Of a DNA stretch of 64,000 nt, positions 16,841 to 24,847 are shown one piece after another; positions within the stretch are counted from its first letter, which is position 1; each line of letters opens with the position of its first letter. The position numbers and the translations under genes were made by a program. The notes under the pieces are model-generated. The model ran no database searches. It had not been told where the DNA came from and was given only the letters and a program-made list of their open reading frames with translations. Origin of the DNA: Tectiglobus sp965215755 (GTDB taxonomy: Bacteria > Pseudomonadota > Alphaproteobacteria > Rhizobiales > Hyphomicrobiaceae); the NCBI GenBank assembly GCA_965215755.1, contig OZ244119.1, forward strand, positions 3,410,001 through 3,474,000, read 5' to 3'.

Positions 16841-18343
16841 ATGGCTGATTTGCAACGCGCACCAGAGCAGACGGAGAGTCGGGGGTGGACCGGGACGGTC
16901 ATCTCTCTCGTTATTCTGGCGCTTATCGCGGCCGTCGTCATCTATGTCTCCGGACTTGATGCTGAAGGTCGAGAAAATGTTTACTACGAGGTTCAGCATT
17001 ATCTGCCGATCGTCATGTTCGTGACGTTGGCCTGTCTGCTATTCTCTGGATATCCTGTTGCCTTTATTCTAGGCGGGATTGCTCTGTTATTCGGCTTGAT
17101 TGGCTACTTTATGGATGCCTTCAAGCTGATTGAATACTTCAATTTCCTTCCCCGGATCTGGGGTGGTGCGGCCGAGAACCTGGTTCTCGTGGCAGTGCCG
17201 GCGTTCGTCTTTATGGGCGTCATGATGGAGCGCAGTGGCATTGCCAATGACTTGCTCTACTGTGTCCAGGTGCTCTTGAAGCGCGTGCCGGGTGCGTTGG
17301 CTCTGGCCGTGACAATCATGGGCACGATCCTGGCCGCCATGACCGGAATCATCGGGGCATCTGTGACGATGATGACGGCGCTCGCGCTGCCGACCATGAT
17401 GCGGCAAGGCTACTCGCATGCGCTCGCGTGTGGCACAATTGCGGCCTCAGGTACGCTTGGGATTCTTATCCCACCGAGTATCATGCTGATCATTATGGCT
17501 GACTTGCTGGCAATCTCTGTCGGTGACGTCTTCATGGCAGCCATTGTTCCTGGTCTCGGATTGTCCGTGCTGTACCTGCTGTTCGTTGTGACGGTTTCAA
17601 CTCTGCGACCGAAGTTGGCCCCTCCACTGGACCCGGCATCGTTGACGGTTCCGAAAGGCGAGATGATCCCTCTGCTTATGAAGAGTTTCTTTCCGCCAGT
17701 GTTCCTGATCACACTGATCAAGGGGTCGATTCTACTTGGCTGGGCGACACCGTCTGAAGCCGGTGCTGTTGGTGCGTTCGGTGCCATGCTCCTCGCTTTG
17801 CTGGCGGGACGACTGAATTTCGGGATCCTTCAGGGCGTTTGTCACACCTCGGCTCGCACAATCGCGATGATCTTCTTCATCATCGTAAGCGCAACATGCT
17901 TTGCCTATGTTTACCGCTCTCTGGGTGGCGATGATATCGTAGAAGAGCTGATCCACGGCGCAGGTCTCGACTCCTGGGGCTTCTTGTTCCTGCTGATGGG
18001 GATCGCGTTCGTCCTCGGGTTCTTCCTGGACTGGATTGAGATCACCCTGATCGTGCTTCCGGTGTTTGCACCGATGGTTGCGGCATTGGAATTTGGTGAT
18101 CACGTCGCCAAGGCTGATGTTCTGATCTGGTTCACGATTCTGATGGCTATCAACCTTCAGACATCATTCCTGACACCACCATTCGGATTTGCGCTGTTCT
18201 ATTTGAAGGGCATCGCGCCGAAGGAGGTCAAGATTCAGAGTATCTACGCGGGTATCATTCCGTTCGTCATTCTGCAGCTCTGTGCTCTGGTTCTGACGAT
18301 TAAGTATCCGCAGTTAGCGCTCTGGCTGGTGAAAGCCCACTAA
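16841..18343 (+). CDS. TRAP transporter large permease subunit (DctM)
   Basis: This 500-residue integral membrane protein has about a dozen hydrophobic segments and matches the DctM ion-transporter subunit. It shows the conserved SGYPVAFILGGIALLFGLIG near residue 68, PAFVFMGVMMERSGIA near 122, and GTLGILIPPSIMLIIMADL near 206, with the GxLxxxIPPS motif that lines the elevator domain. It probably couples sodium to solute uptake. An extra N-terminal helix (residues about 18-40) precedes the usual first segment. It lies between the receptor and small subunit genes, whereas Q usually precedes M. Confidence 0.92.
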   Translation: MADLQRAPEQTESRGWTGTVISLVILALIAAVVIYVSGLDAEGRENVYYEVQHYLPIVMFVTLACLLFSGYPVAFILGGIALLFGLIGYFMDAFKLIEYFNFLPRIWGGAAENLVLVAVPAFVFMGVMMERSGIANDLLYCVQVLLKRVPGALALAVTIMGTILAAMTGIIGASVTMMTALALPTMMRQGYSHALACGTIAASGTLGILIPPSIMLIIMADLLAISVGDVFMAAIVPGLGLSVLYLLFVVTVSTLRPKLAPPLDPASLTVPKGEMIPLLMKSFFPPVFLITLIKGSILLGWATPSEAGAVGAFGAMLLALLAGRLNFGILQGVCHTSARTIAMIFFIIVSATCFAYVYRSLGGDDIVEELIHGAGLDSWGFLFLLMGIAFVLGFFLDWIEITLIVLPVFAPMVAALEFGDHVAKADVLIWFTILMAINLQTSFLTPPFGFALFYLKGIAPKEVKIQSIYAGIIPFVILQLCALVLTIKYPQLALWLVKAH

Positions 18344-18383
18344 CGGCAATCCTGGTATTCATCTGACTTGAATGGAGAACGGC

Positions 18384-19139
18384 ATGTCGGAGCAAACCGA
18401 CGAAGAACTCAAGCACTATACCGATGATGATCGGCCAGCTGCGTTGCGGTTGAGCGATAGGTTGCGAGGTTTTGTTGACCAGATGGGTAAGTGGGCCTCC
18501 TGGTTGATCGTCCCGCTTGTGCTGATCACATGTTTTGATGTGATCATCCGAAAGCTCACGTGGCGGGCTGAGGATGGCTCGATGATCTTCGGTTTGCAGT
18601 ACTATCTTGTGAACAACATCAGCGAGTTTTTTGGTTCGACGCTGTTGCAGGAACTGCAGTGGCACCTGCACACCGGCTTGTTCGCGTTAGTTCTCGCATA
18701 CGGTTACATCTACAATACGCATGTGCGTGTCGACCTTGTTCGTGAGAACCTACACTTCCGCAAGCAGGCATGGATCGAGTTTCTCGGCATTACGATCTTC
18801 CTGATCCCGTTCTGTGCGATTACGACTTATTTTGCCGCCGACTATGCATACACGTCATTCGCGCAGAATGAGATTTCAGCATCGACTGTTGGTCTGTCGA
18901 ACCGTTGGATCATCAAGTCTGTTCTGGCAATTGGATTAGTGCTGGTTGTTCTGGCGGGGTTAGCGGTGTGGTTGCAAACCTTTATGGTCTTGTTCGGGGA
19001 ACCTAATCGGCGATTTAGTCTGATGACCCTCGAATGGCCCGAAGAAGCTGGTACGATGATCGAAGGTAAGAAGCGCATCGAGATCGAAGATGAAGCGCCA
19101 CCACCTCCGGTTGGCGGGGCAAAGCAACCGGCAGAGTAG
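18384..19139 (+). CDS. TRAP transporter small permease subunit (DctQ)
   Basis: This 251-residue membrane protein has four main hydrophobic segments near residues 38-56, 94-112, 130-150 and 178-200. SWLIVPLVLITCFDVIIRK and WHLHTGLFALVLAYGYIYNTHVRVDLV are the DctQ hallmarks. It has an acidic N-terminus and a Pro/Glu-rich C-terminal tail, longer than the usual 160-200 residues. The start at 18384 is favoured by GGAGAA at 18374; an ATG at 18372 is in frame. It is the last gene of the operon, followed by a strong terminator. Confidence 0.88.
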   Translation: MSEQTDEELKHYTDDDRPAALRLSDRLRGFVDQMGKWASWLIVPLVLITCFDVIIRKLTWRAEDGSMIFGLQYYLVNNISEFFGSTLLQELQWHLHTGLFALVLAYGYIYNTHVRVDLVRENLHFRKQAWIEFLGITIFLIPFCAITTYFAADYAYTSFAQNEISASTVGLSNRWIIKSVLAIGLVLVVLAGLAVWLQTFMVLFGEPNRRFSLMTLEWPEEAGTMIEGKKRIEIEDEAPPPPVGGAKQPAE

Positions 19140-19181
19140 AGATATCTACGGGTTGTTGTGACGCCAAATGATGAAATTGGA

Positions 19182-19213
19182 GGGTCGGGAGGTTTCCCGA
19201 CCCTTTTTGTTTT
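19182..19213 (+). terminator. Rho-independent terminator of the TRAP operon
   Basis: GGGTCGGGA (19182-19190) pairs perfectly with TCCCGACCC (19195-19203) around a GGTT loop, followed by TTTTTGTTTT. It lies 43 bp after the DctQ stop. It is the clearest intrinsic terminator in the window. Confidence 0.95.
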
Positions 19214-19264
19214 GACTGAAAGTGGCCACAAGAGGCATGGTGGCGACAACGTGTAGGAGATGAC

Positions 19265-19768
19265 ATGGCATTCGAATGGGAAAAAATGTTCCGTCGCTAT
19301 GTCAGCGACGAGATCAAGACACCCTATGCTACGGCACCCGATAAGCTGACCAAGCTTCAAGCCCGCTACGAGATCTTTGCCTATGCATTGTTCATGGCGG
19401 TGGGCTTCTCACTTATTGGAGTGGTATCGTTGTCCGGAAAGCTACCGCATGGCGACGCGGTTGGTGTCACGATCTACACTTTCTTTATGGTTTGGATGGC
19501 AATTTTGTTTGGCTATTCCAAAAACCAGATGGCGGCAGCTTTTTGCGCAACCGCGCCGGTGGCTATCCTATTGTATTTCCTGATTTACGGATTTCATCCA
19601 AAGCAGTCGGCACTGGATAAGTCCGTCATGGTTTTGGTGGTCGTCGCCTGGATCTACTACAGCTGGCGAATTGTGAGGGTTGCCACGCATTATCCCAGTA
19701 TGCCCGATCCACCTGGTCAGCAACCCACTGGCCGCCGGAACCCTTATGATTTTTGGACGAAGGACTGA
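19265..19768 (+). CDS. Membrane protein of unknown function, four hydrophobic segments
   Basis: This 167-residue protein has a charged N-terminus (FEWEKMFRRYVSDEIKTP), then hydrophobic segments near residues 39-56, 66-82, 90-108 and 119-138. The C-terminus is hydrophilic and Pro-rich (MPDPPGQQPTGRRNPYDFW). GTAGGAGATGAC precedes the ATG, an excellent ribosome-binding site, so I take it as real. It follows the TRAP terminator and precedes another small membrane-protein gene on the same strand. I do not recognise a family. Confidence 0.75.
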   Translation: MAFEWEKMFRRYVSDEIKTPYATAPDKLTKLQARYEIFAYALFMAVGFSLIGVVSLSGKLPHGDAVGVTIYTFFMVWMAILFGYSKNQMAAAFCATAPVAILLYFLIYGFHPKQSALDKSVMVLVVVAWIYYSWRIVRVATHYPSMPDPPGQQPTGRRNPYDFWTKD

Positions 19769-19950
19769 TTCGGCTTTCGGGTCGATTGTGAGCCTGAATA
19801 ATGCGCTTTGTTGAGAAGGTGTTTCGATGCCCAACATGCGCTCCAAGTAGCCGGGGCCGCGTGTCGGGACAGTGGTTCTTTCTGTTGGACCATAGCGCTG
19901 AATGTTCCAGCGTGAAGCACGGCGATGCAGTAACCATGGGAGGTCGGTAC

Positions 19951-20331
19951 GTGTCCGGAATTCCGAGTAACATCGAAGAAAAGTGGGCTGGAGCGATAGC
20001 GCAGATGCAGCGCCTTTATCCCTGGCACCGTAATGTCTTCATTGGCTTCAATGTCTTACTCACCGGGATTAATATCTTCACCGGTCCACCCTGGTGGGGG
20101 CTGTGGCCACTGTTGATCTCGGGCTTGGTGTTTGCACTCCACTACCTCGTCTATAAGGCGAGCGTCATCACTGACGACTGGGTCGATGAGCGGGCAGCAG
20201 ACCTCTACTACAAGAGTTATGATCAGGGACACATCGATTTCATCGCAGAGCGTCATGATCTTGACCAGGTCAACGACCGATTGGTGAAGCAAGGTCGCCG
20301 AGAGCAGGAACAGCGCAAGCGGGCTGATTGA
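19951..20331 (+). CDS. Small 2TM-domain-like membrane protein
   Basis: This 126-residue protein has two adjacent transmembrane helices separated by a short GPPWWG turn (residues about 33-47 and 54-72). Flanking them are an amphipathic N-terminus and a charged C-terminal helix rich in E, R, D and Q. This matches the 2TM-domain family (PF13239-like), whose function is unknown. I chose GTG at 19951 because GGGAGG lies 7 nt upstream; an ATG at 19936 and others further upstream are in frame but have no ribosome-binding site. The C-terminal helix may be a small coiled coil. Confidence 0.65.
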   Translation: MSGIPSNIEEKWAGAIAQMQRLYPWHRNVFIGFNVLLTGINIFTGPPWWGLWPLLISGLVFALHYLVYKASVITDDWVDERAADLYYKSYDQGHIDFIAERHDLDQVNDRLVKQGRREQEQRKRAD

Positions 20332-20452
20332 GCGTCTTGCAGTTGTGAGTTTGCGTGGCTGCCCGATCTTGGCTTAGAACCATCGCCTACGGCATTCGGC
20401 GCTCCAGAGTTAACACCGTCAAAAACCAACAGCAGGAAGGTACCAGGTCATC

Positions 20453-21649
20453 ATGGCAGGCATCGATAGTGATCCGATTGTTATTGTCTCAGCAGCCCGC
20501 ACACCAATGGGAAGCTTTCAGGGATCCTTGCAGGCGCTGACAGCACCACAATTAGGATCTTCAGCGGTGAAGGCGGCCGTTGAGGGCGCGGGTATTGCAC
20601 CTGAAGCTGTCAGTGAAGTCTTGATGGGGTGCGTACTTCCAGCAGGGCAAGGACAGGCGCCGGCCAGGCAGGCGGCATTTGGTGCCGGGCTTCCGGACAC
20701 GGTGCCGTGCACAACTGTCAATAAAATGTGCGGCTCGGGCATGAAGACTGTGATGATGGCCTACGATGCACTGCATGCGCGCGAACAAGATGTCATTGTA
20801 GCTGGCGGGCTCGAAAGTATGACAAATACGCCGCACATTTTGCCGAAGATGCGCTCAGGGCAGCGACTGGGGCACTCGGTTGTGCAAGATCACATGTTCG
20901 TCGACGGTCTTGAAGATGCCTACGACAAGGGTCGTCTGATGGGGACATACGCCGAGGATACGGCCCAGCATTACCAGTTCACGCGTGAAGCACAGGATGC
21001 GTATGCGGTGGAGAGTCTGACCCGCGCAAAGAAAGCAAACGAAGACGGCTCGTTTGCCAGCGAAATGACGTCAGTCAAAGTGAAGACCCGCAAAGGTGAG
21101 ACCGAGATTGCCCAGGACGAGCAGCCGTTCTCGGCAGATCTGTCGAAGATCCCGACTTTGCGGCCGGCCTTTCGTGATGGCGGGACGGTGACGGCTGCGA
21201 ATTCCAGTTCGATATCTGATGGGGCGGCGGCCTTGATCATGATGCGCCTCAGTGAGGCAGAGCGCAGAGGTCTGACACCGCGCGCCAAGATCGTGTCAAC
21301 ATCCAGCAATGCGCAGGCTCCACAATGGTTCACGACGGCGCCGATCGGGGCCATTCAGAAGGTTTTGGACGCGACCGGCTGGGCAGTTGGTGATGTGGGA
21401 CTATTTGAGATCAATGAAGCGTTTGCAGTTGTCGCCATGGCGGCTATGCGTGATCTGGATATTCCACATGACAAAGTGAATGTTCACGGCGGTGCCTGTG
21501 CTCTTGGTCACCCGGTTGGTGCGTCCGGCACCCGGATTATTGTGACGCTGCTCAATGCGATGGAGAAGTATGGGCAGGATAAGGGGGTCGCATCGCTTTG
21601 CATCGGCGGTGGTGAAGCGACAGCAGTTGCCATTGAACGCATGCACTAA
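20453..21649 (+). CDS. atoB: Acetyl-CoA acetyltransferase (thiolase)
   Basis: This 398-residue thiolase has the nucleophilic cysteine at about Cys93 in VNKMCGSGMK, the NEAFA motif (FEINEAFAVVAM), the C-terminal HGGACALGHPVGASGTR histidine motif, and CIGGGEATA with the second cysteine. This pattern fits biosynthetic/AtoB-type acetoacetyl-CoA thiolase. In this setting it could cleave acetoacetyl-CoA derived from leucine, or start polyhydroxybutyrate or ketone synthesis in the other direction. It stands alone, 121 bp after the small membrane-protein gene. Confidence 0.92.
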   Translation: MAGIDSDPIVIVSAARTPMGSFQGSLQALTAPQLGSSAVKAAVEGAGIAPEAVSEVLMGCVLPAGQGQAPARQAAFGAGLPDTVPCTTVNKMCGSGMKTVMMAYDALHAREQDVIVAGGLESMTNTPHILPKMRSGQRLGHSVVQDHMFVDGLEDAYDKGRLMGTYAEDTAQHYQFTREAQDAYAVESLTRAKKANEDGSFASEMTSVKVKTRKGETEIAQDEQPFSADLSKIPTLRPAFRDGGTVTAANSSSISDGAAALIMMRLSEAERRGLTPRAKIVSTSSNAQAPQWFTTAPIGAIQKVLDATGWAVGDVGLFEINEAFAVVAMAAMRDLDIPHDKVNVHGGACALGHPVGASGTRIIVTLLNAMEKYGQDKGVASLCIGGGEATAVAIERMH

Positions 21650-21880
21650 GTCTGCCTCAAGTCCGGTATTTGCATGGATAATTGTATGCGTGCAAATGCT
21701 GGGTCTGACATAGCTAGGATTTCGATTAGAGAACTTGATTGACGCGTCGGCTGCAGGCCATGCGGACAGAATCCACTTGAACAGAGTCGCTTGAACACAA
21801 TCCTTGCCTGATTGATGTTCCAAATGGCACGCGCAGATCTCCTCAAGCTTGATTGTTCCCAGACACGACCGGCGGATTTG

Positions 21881-22678
21881 ATGTTCTATGTGCTATCGAA
21901 AGTGGCGTTTTTTGTAATTGCGCCTTCGCATGTTTGCCTAATTGCACTCGGGGCCGGCATCGGTCTTCTGACATGGACGACGTTTCAGCGATTGGGGCGA
22001 TGGTTGCTTCTGGTTGGTTTTGCCGGGCTTGTCGTGCTTGGGTTTTCACCTGTCGGGAATCTGCTGCTCTATCCGCTCGAACAGCGCTTTGCACCACCCA
22101 AGGACCTCGCTGCGCGGTCTTACGACGGGATTATCTTTCTGGGTGGTTTTGAGGATGGCAATATCAGTATGGGCAGGAACACGCTCGCGCTGATCGACGC
22201 CGGGGAACGGTTGAGTGAAACTGTTCGACTGGCGCATCAGCTGCCGCAGATGCCATTGATTTTCACCGGTGGTGCGGGTTCGATTTTTCTCGAAGCAAAA
22301 GATGCAGGCGGTGCCGTCGGCAAGTACTTGCGCGATGTGGGCATCAATCCCAAGCGGATCATCATTGAGAATGCGGCGCGGAACACATGGGAGAATGCAA
22401 TCTTCACAAAGGAGCTGCTTAAGCCGACGTCGCAATCGAAGTACCTGCTGGTTACTTCCGCGTGGCACATGCCGCGCTCGATGGGGATCTTTCGTAAGGC
22501 GGGGTTTCGGGTGGATGCCTATCCGGTCGATTATCGCACTGCTGGAGCAATGGATCTGCAACGGCCGTTCTCGATGATGGCGACTGGGCTCAAACGAACC
22601 GACCGTGCAGCCAAAGAATGGATTGGCCTGTTGGCTTATTGGGTCAGCGGGCGCTCAAGCGCACTTTTTCCCCAGTGA
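21881..22678 (+). CDS. YdcF/DUF218-family membrane protein
   Basis: This protein of about 265 residues has two N-terminal transmembrane helices (residues about 8-32 and 40-58) and then a DUF218 domain. Signatures are YDGIIFLGGFEDG near residue 85, PLIFTGGAGS, ENAARNTWENAIFTKELL near 170, and LLVTSAWHMPRSMGIFRKAGF. This matches ElyC/SanA/YdcF proteins, which are linked to envelope carbon or peptidoglycan homeostasis. The start at 21881 gives the expected membrane N-terminus; earlier in-frame ATGs exist at 21812-21824. It stands alone. Confidence 0.85.
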   Translation: MFYVLSKVAFFVIAPSHVCLIALGAGIGLLTWTTFQRLGRWLLLVGFAGLVVLGFSPVGNLLLYPLEQRFAPPKDLAARSYDGIIFLGGFEDGNISMGRNTLALIDAGERLSETVRLAHQLPQMPLIFTGGAGSIFLEAKDAGGAVGKYLRDVGINPKRIIIENAARNTWENAIFTKELLKPTSQSKYLLVTSAWHMPRSMGIFRKAGFRVDAYPVDYRTAGAMDLQRPFSMMATGLKRTDRAAKEWIGLLAYWVSGRSSALFPQ

Positions 22679-22712
22679 CAATGGCCGGTAGAGGCCGCGA
22701 CATGGCTGTCGC

Positions 22713-23204
22713 TCAACGCCTCGGTGACGGGATGTGATTGATATCCCGATTGGCGAGATCCGCCTTGATGTCAAAGGTCGGGCAATTCAATTCTGCCAGG
22801 CGACGGTTGTAGGCTTCCAGAAGGGCGAGGTCGCGCTTGCGCGTCACCGGTGTGGCCGCGGAATTGGGAGCGCTCCAGACGCCGATTGAGTTTGTTGTCT
22901 GGCGCATCGACTGTGAGATCTGGCTGGGTTTGTCGCTGCCATCAAGGTGACGCAAGTGCAGGATGCGCAATTGGATCCTGCCATTAATCTTGTTGCACGG
23001 CAGCTCGCGTTCAACTTTGGATAGCGTGTAAGTGCCATTCGTCCCGACCTGGCGCGGTACAGTGCTGGTTTGAATGTCACTGACAATGCCGGACGAAGCG
23101 CAACCGGCGAGGCATATGCTGGAGAACAGGGGCAGGCAGAGCCGTTTGATCGCAGTGGTCTTCAAGTTAGCGCTTCCGATTGCGGCCGAATCAATTGGAC
23201 TCAT
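22713..23204 (-). CDS. Putative lipoprotein of unknown function
   Basis: This 163-residue protein has a lipobox LAGC, placing the lipidated cysteine near residue 34 after a hydrophobic stretch (IKRLCLPLFSSICLAGC). The basic start of the signal is near residue 20, so translation may begin later than the ATG at 23204, for example at an in-frame TTG codon near residue 14. The mature part has no motif I recognise. It is convergent with the YdcF-like gene, with 34 bp between stops. Confidence 0.65.
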   Translation of the reverse strand: MSPIDSAAIGSANLKTTAIKRLCLPLFSSICLAGCASSGIVSDIQTSTVPRQVGTNGTYTLSKVERELPCNKINGRIQLRILHLRHLDGSDKPSQISQSMRQTTNSIGVWSAPNSAATPVTRKRDLALLEAYNRRLAELNCPTFDIKADLANRDINHIPSPRR

Positions 23205-23298
23205 CGAACAATATCATGTTTGCGCTGCACCAACGTCTTGCCGGCTTCTACTCAATCTGCCATTCCGAGGCAATACCGTTAGGATCGCCGCTGATGAA

Positions 23299-23320
23299 CT
23301 AGAGCTTACGAACGCTCTAG
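23299..23320. promoter_or_regulatory. Inverted repeat upstream of the rhodanese gene
   Basis: CTAGAGC (23299-23305) and GCTCTAG (23314-23320) are perfect 7-bp arms with an 8-nt spacer, centred about 45 bp upstream of the rhodanese start. The position would suit an operator or a 5' leader hairpin. Confidence 0.35.
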
Positions 23321-23354
23321 GTCGGTATCATGGCTATAGCAAGGAGGCATTGAG

Positions 23355-23756
23355 TTGGCTCAAACAATTTCGGTCAGTGCAAAGACACTGGTAAACGCCG
23401 CCAAACAAGAAATCACTGAGTATACGGTCGAGGACGTTGTCGCGCGCAAAGATGACCCCAATGTCGTGCTGGTTGATATTCGGGATCCGCGCGAGCTGGA
23501 CCGCGAGGGTCAGATCGAAGGTGCGTTTCGCTGCACACGTGGCATGCTTGAATTCTGGATAGATCCGGACAGCCCCTATCACAAACCCGTTTTCGCAGAA
23601 AACAAAGAGTTTATCTTTTTTTGCGCAGGGGGATTGCGTTCCGCATTAGCTGCGAAAACTGCGCAGGACATGGGATTGAAGCCTGTTGCGCATATGCTCG
23701 GCGGATTTGGGGCGTGGAAGAAATCCGGGGCAGCGATCGTGCCGCCAAAGTCCTAA
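23355..23756 (+). CDS. Rhodanese-like sulfurtransferase
   Basis: This 133-residue single-domain rhodanese has its active-site cysteine at Cys90 in FFCAGGLRSALAA. The DIRDPRELDREGQIEGA segment is the family CH2A-like motif. It starts at TTG 23355, supported by a perfect AAGGAGG 7 nt upstream and by the absence of a better ATG. It probably moves sulfane sulfur between small thiols or proteins in the cytoplasm. It is followed by a thioredoxin-like/glutaredoxin gene on the same strand, which suggests a shared thiol/sulfur theme. Confidence 0.88.
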   Translation: MAQTISVSAKTLVNAAKQEITEYTVEDVVARKDDPNVVLVDIRDPRELDREGQIEGAFRCTRGMLEFWIDPDSPYHKPVFAENKEFIFFCAGGLRSALAAKTAQDMGLKPVAHMLGGFGAWKKSGAAIVPPKS

Positions 23757-23925
23757 TTGGAGGGGGGGCTTGTGACGTTACACATTGCTCTGACAAATGT
23801 GTGAGCCACATCCATCATGAGGTCACGGGCCATTTAGGCAGCTTGATTTGAGAATCCTACTGTAAACGGCGATCTAGTTTTTCAGAGGCAATCGATGGTC
23901 GATTGATGCAATGGAAGGCGAGATT

Positions 23926-24585
23926 ATGAGCCGCAATAAAACTGAAAGTGGTGCGCGACCCGTCCGTGTCACACTGTATCGCTGGGCCGGGAAGTGGGGA
24001 CCGTTCAAGGTCAAGATCCCTTGTGGTGAATGCGCGCTTACGAAAGACGTTCTCCTCGATACGTTCGAGACGGATCTAGCCGGCATTCCGATCGAGCTTG
24101 ATGTTCGTGATTGGCTAACGGAATGGTATAAGCCGTTACCCAAGGGTGGTTGGCATGCGCCTATTGTATTGGTGGAAGACAAGATCATCAGCCAGGGCTA
24201 TGCGTTGAACCGTGGTGTTCTGACGGAAGCCGTGATTAAAGAGTACGTGTCGCGCTCGTCGCTCTCAGGTACGCACATTTTCGGTAAGGACTCATGTCCG
24301 CACTGTGTCCGTGCGAAATCCTACATGGATACCGCAGGAATTGCTTACGAGTATCATGATGTCGTGCGGCAACCGCGAGCACTGTATGAGATGATCGCAC
24401 GGGTCAAGCCGATCGTCGGCCCGAAAACGCCGATTACGGTCCCGCAGATCTGGGCCGACGGCTCTTATATCGGCGGTGCGGACGAGTTGGCCGGCTTGCT
24501 CGGGCAGTCGGGCGGGGATGTGCGTCCAGAGATACCGGACAAAGTGGTCGTCGCCACGTCAGGACTGGTTTCAGCGGCTGCCTAG
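23926..24585 (+). CDS. Two-domain thioredoxin-like/glutaredoxin protein
   Basis: This 219-residue cytoplasmic protein carries two redox motifs. The N-terminal half has PCGECALTK (C-G-E-C) near residue 35 in a thioredoxin-like context (IPIELDVRDWLTEWY, GWHAPIVLVEDKIISQGYA). The C-terminal half is a glutaredoxin domain with CPHC near residue 122 and the glutathione-binding TVPQIWADGSYIGGADEL motif. The second half matches class I glutaredoxins well. The first half is less familiar and could deliver electrons to the second or to a partner. The ATG at 23926 follows GGAAGGCGAG. The nearby rhodanese suggests sulfur metabolism. Confidence 0.8.
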   Translation: MSRNKTESGARPVRVTLYRWAGKWGPFKVKIPCGECALTKDVLLDTFETDLAGIPIELDVRDWLTEWYKPLPKGGWHAPIVLVEDKIISQGYALNRGVLTEAVIKEYVSRSSLSGTHIFGKDSCPHCVRAKSYMDTAGIAYEYHDVVRQPRALYEMIARVKPIVGPKTPITVPQIWADGSYIGGADELAGLLGQSGGDVRPEIPDKVVVATSGLVSAAA

Positions 24586-24659
24586 ATCATCGTTGGATAA
24601 GTTCGACGCATACACGATACGTCCGGCTCATCGCGCACGGATGATCGACACGCAAGATG

Positions 24660-24720
24660 TAGAGCAACTTTGGCACGTAAGCCGGCATTAAGCGGATTCC
24701 GACTTAAGCTCCGCTGCTCA
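24660..24720 (+). repeat. Palindromic repeat element, copy B
   Basis: A 61-bp imperfect palindrome lies between the glutaredoxin and carboxylase genes. The outer arm starts AGAGCAAC and ends GCTGCTC. The inner arms are GGCACGTAAGCCG (24672-24684) and CGACTTAAGCTCC (24700-24712), with the shared core GATTCCGACTTA. It aligns without gaps to the reverse complement of 46434-46494, about 47 of 61 positions identical. The pairing here is more decayed than in the other copy. Confidence 0.7.
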
Positions 24721-24847
24721 AGATCAATCACAGATTGTTCTAACTCTCTTGTCTGCCTGCATAAACTGTGTTGAGGATGACACAATTCCCGGGCTTGCCG
24801 GACTATGGCTTAGGTCTCTAATGTGACTTCGAGTGACAGGAGAGACC

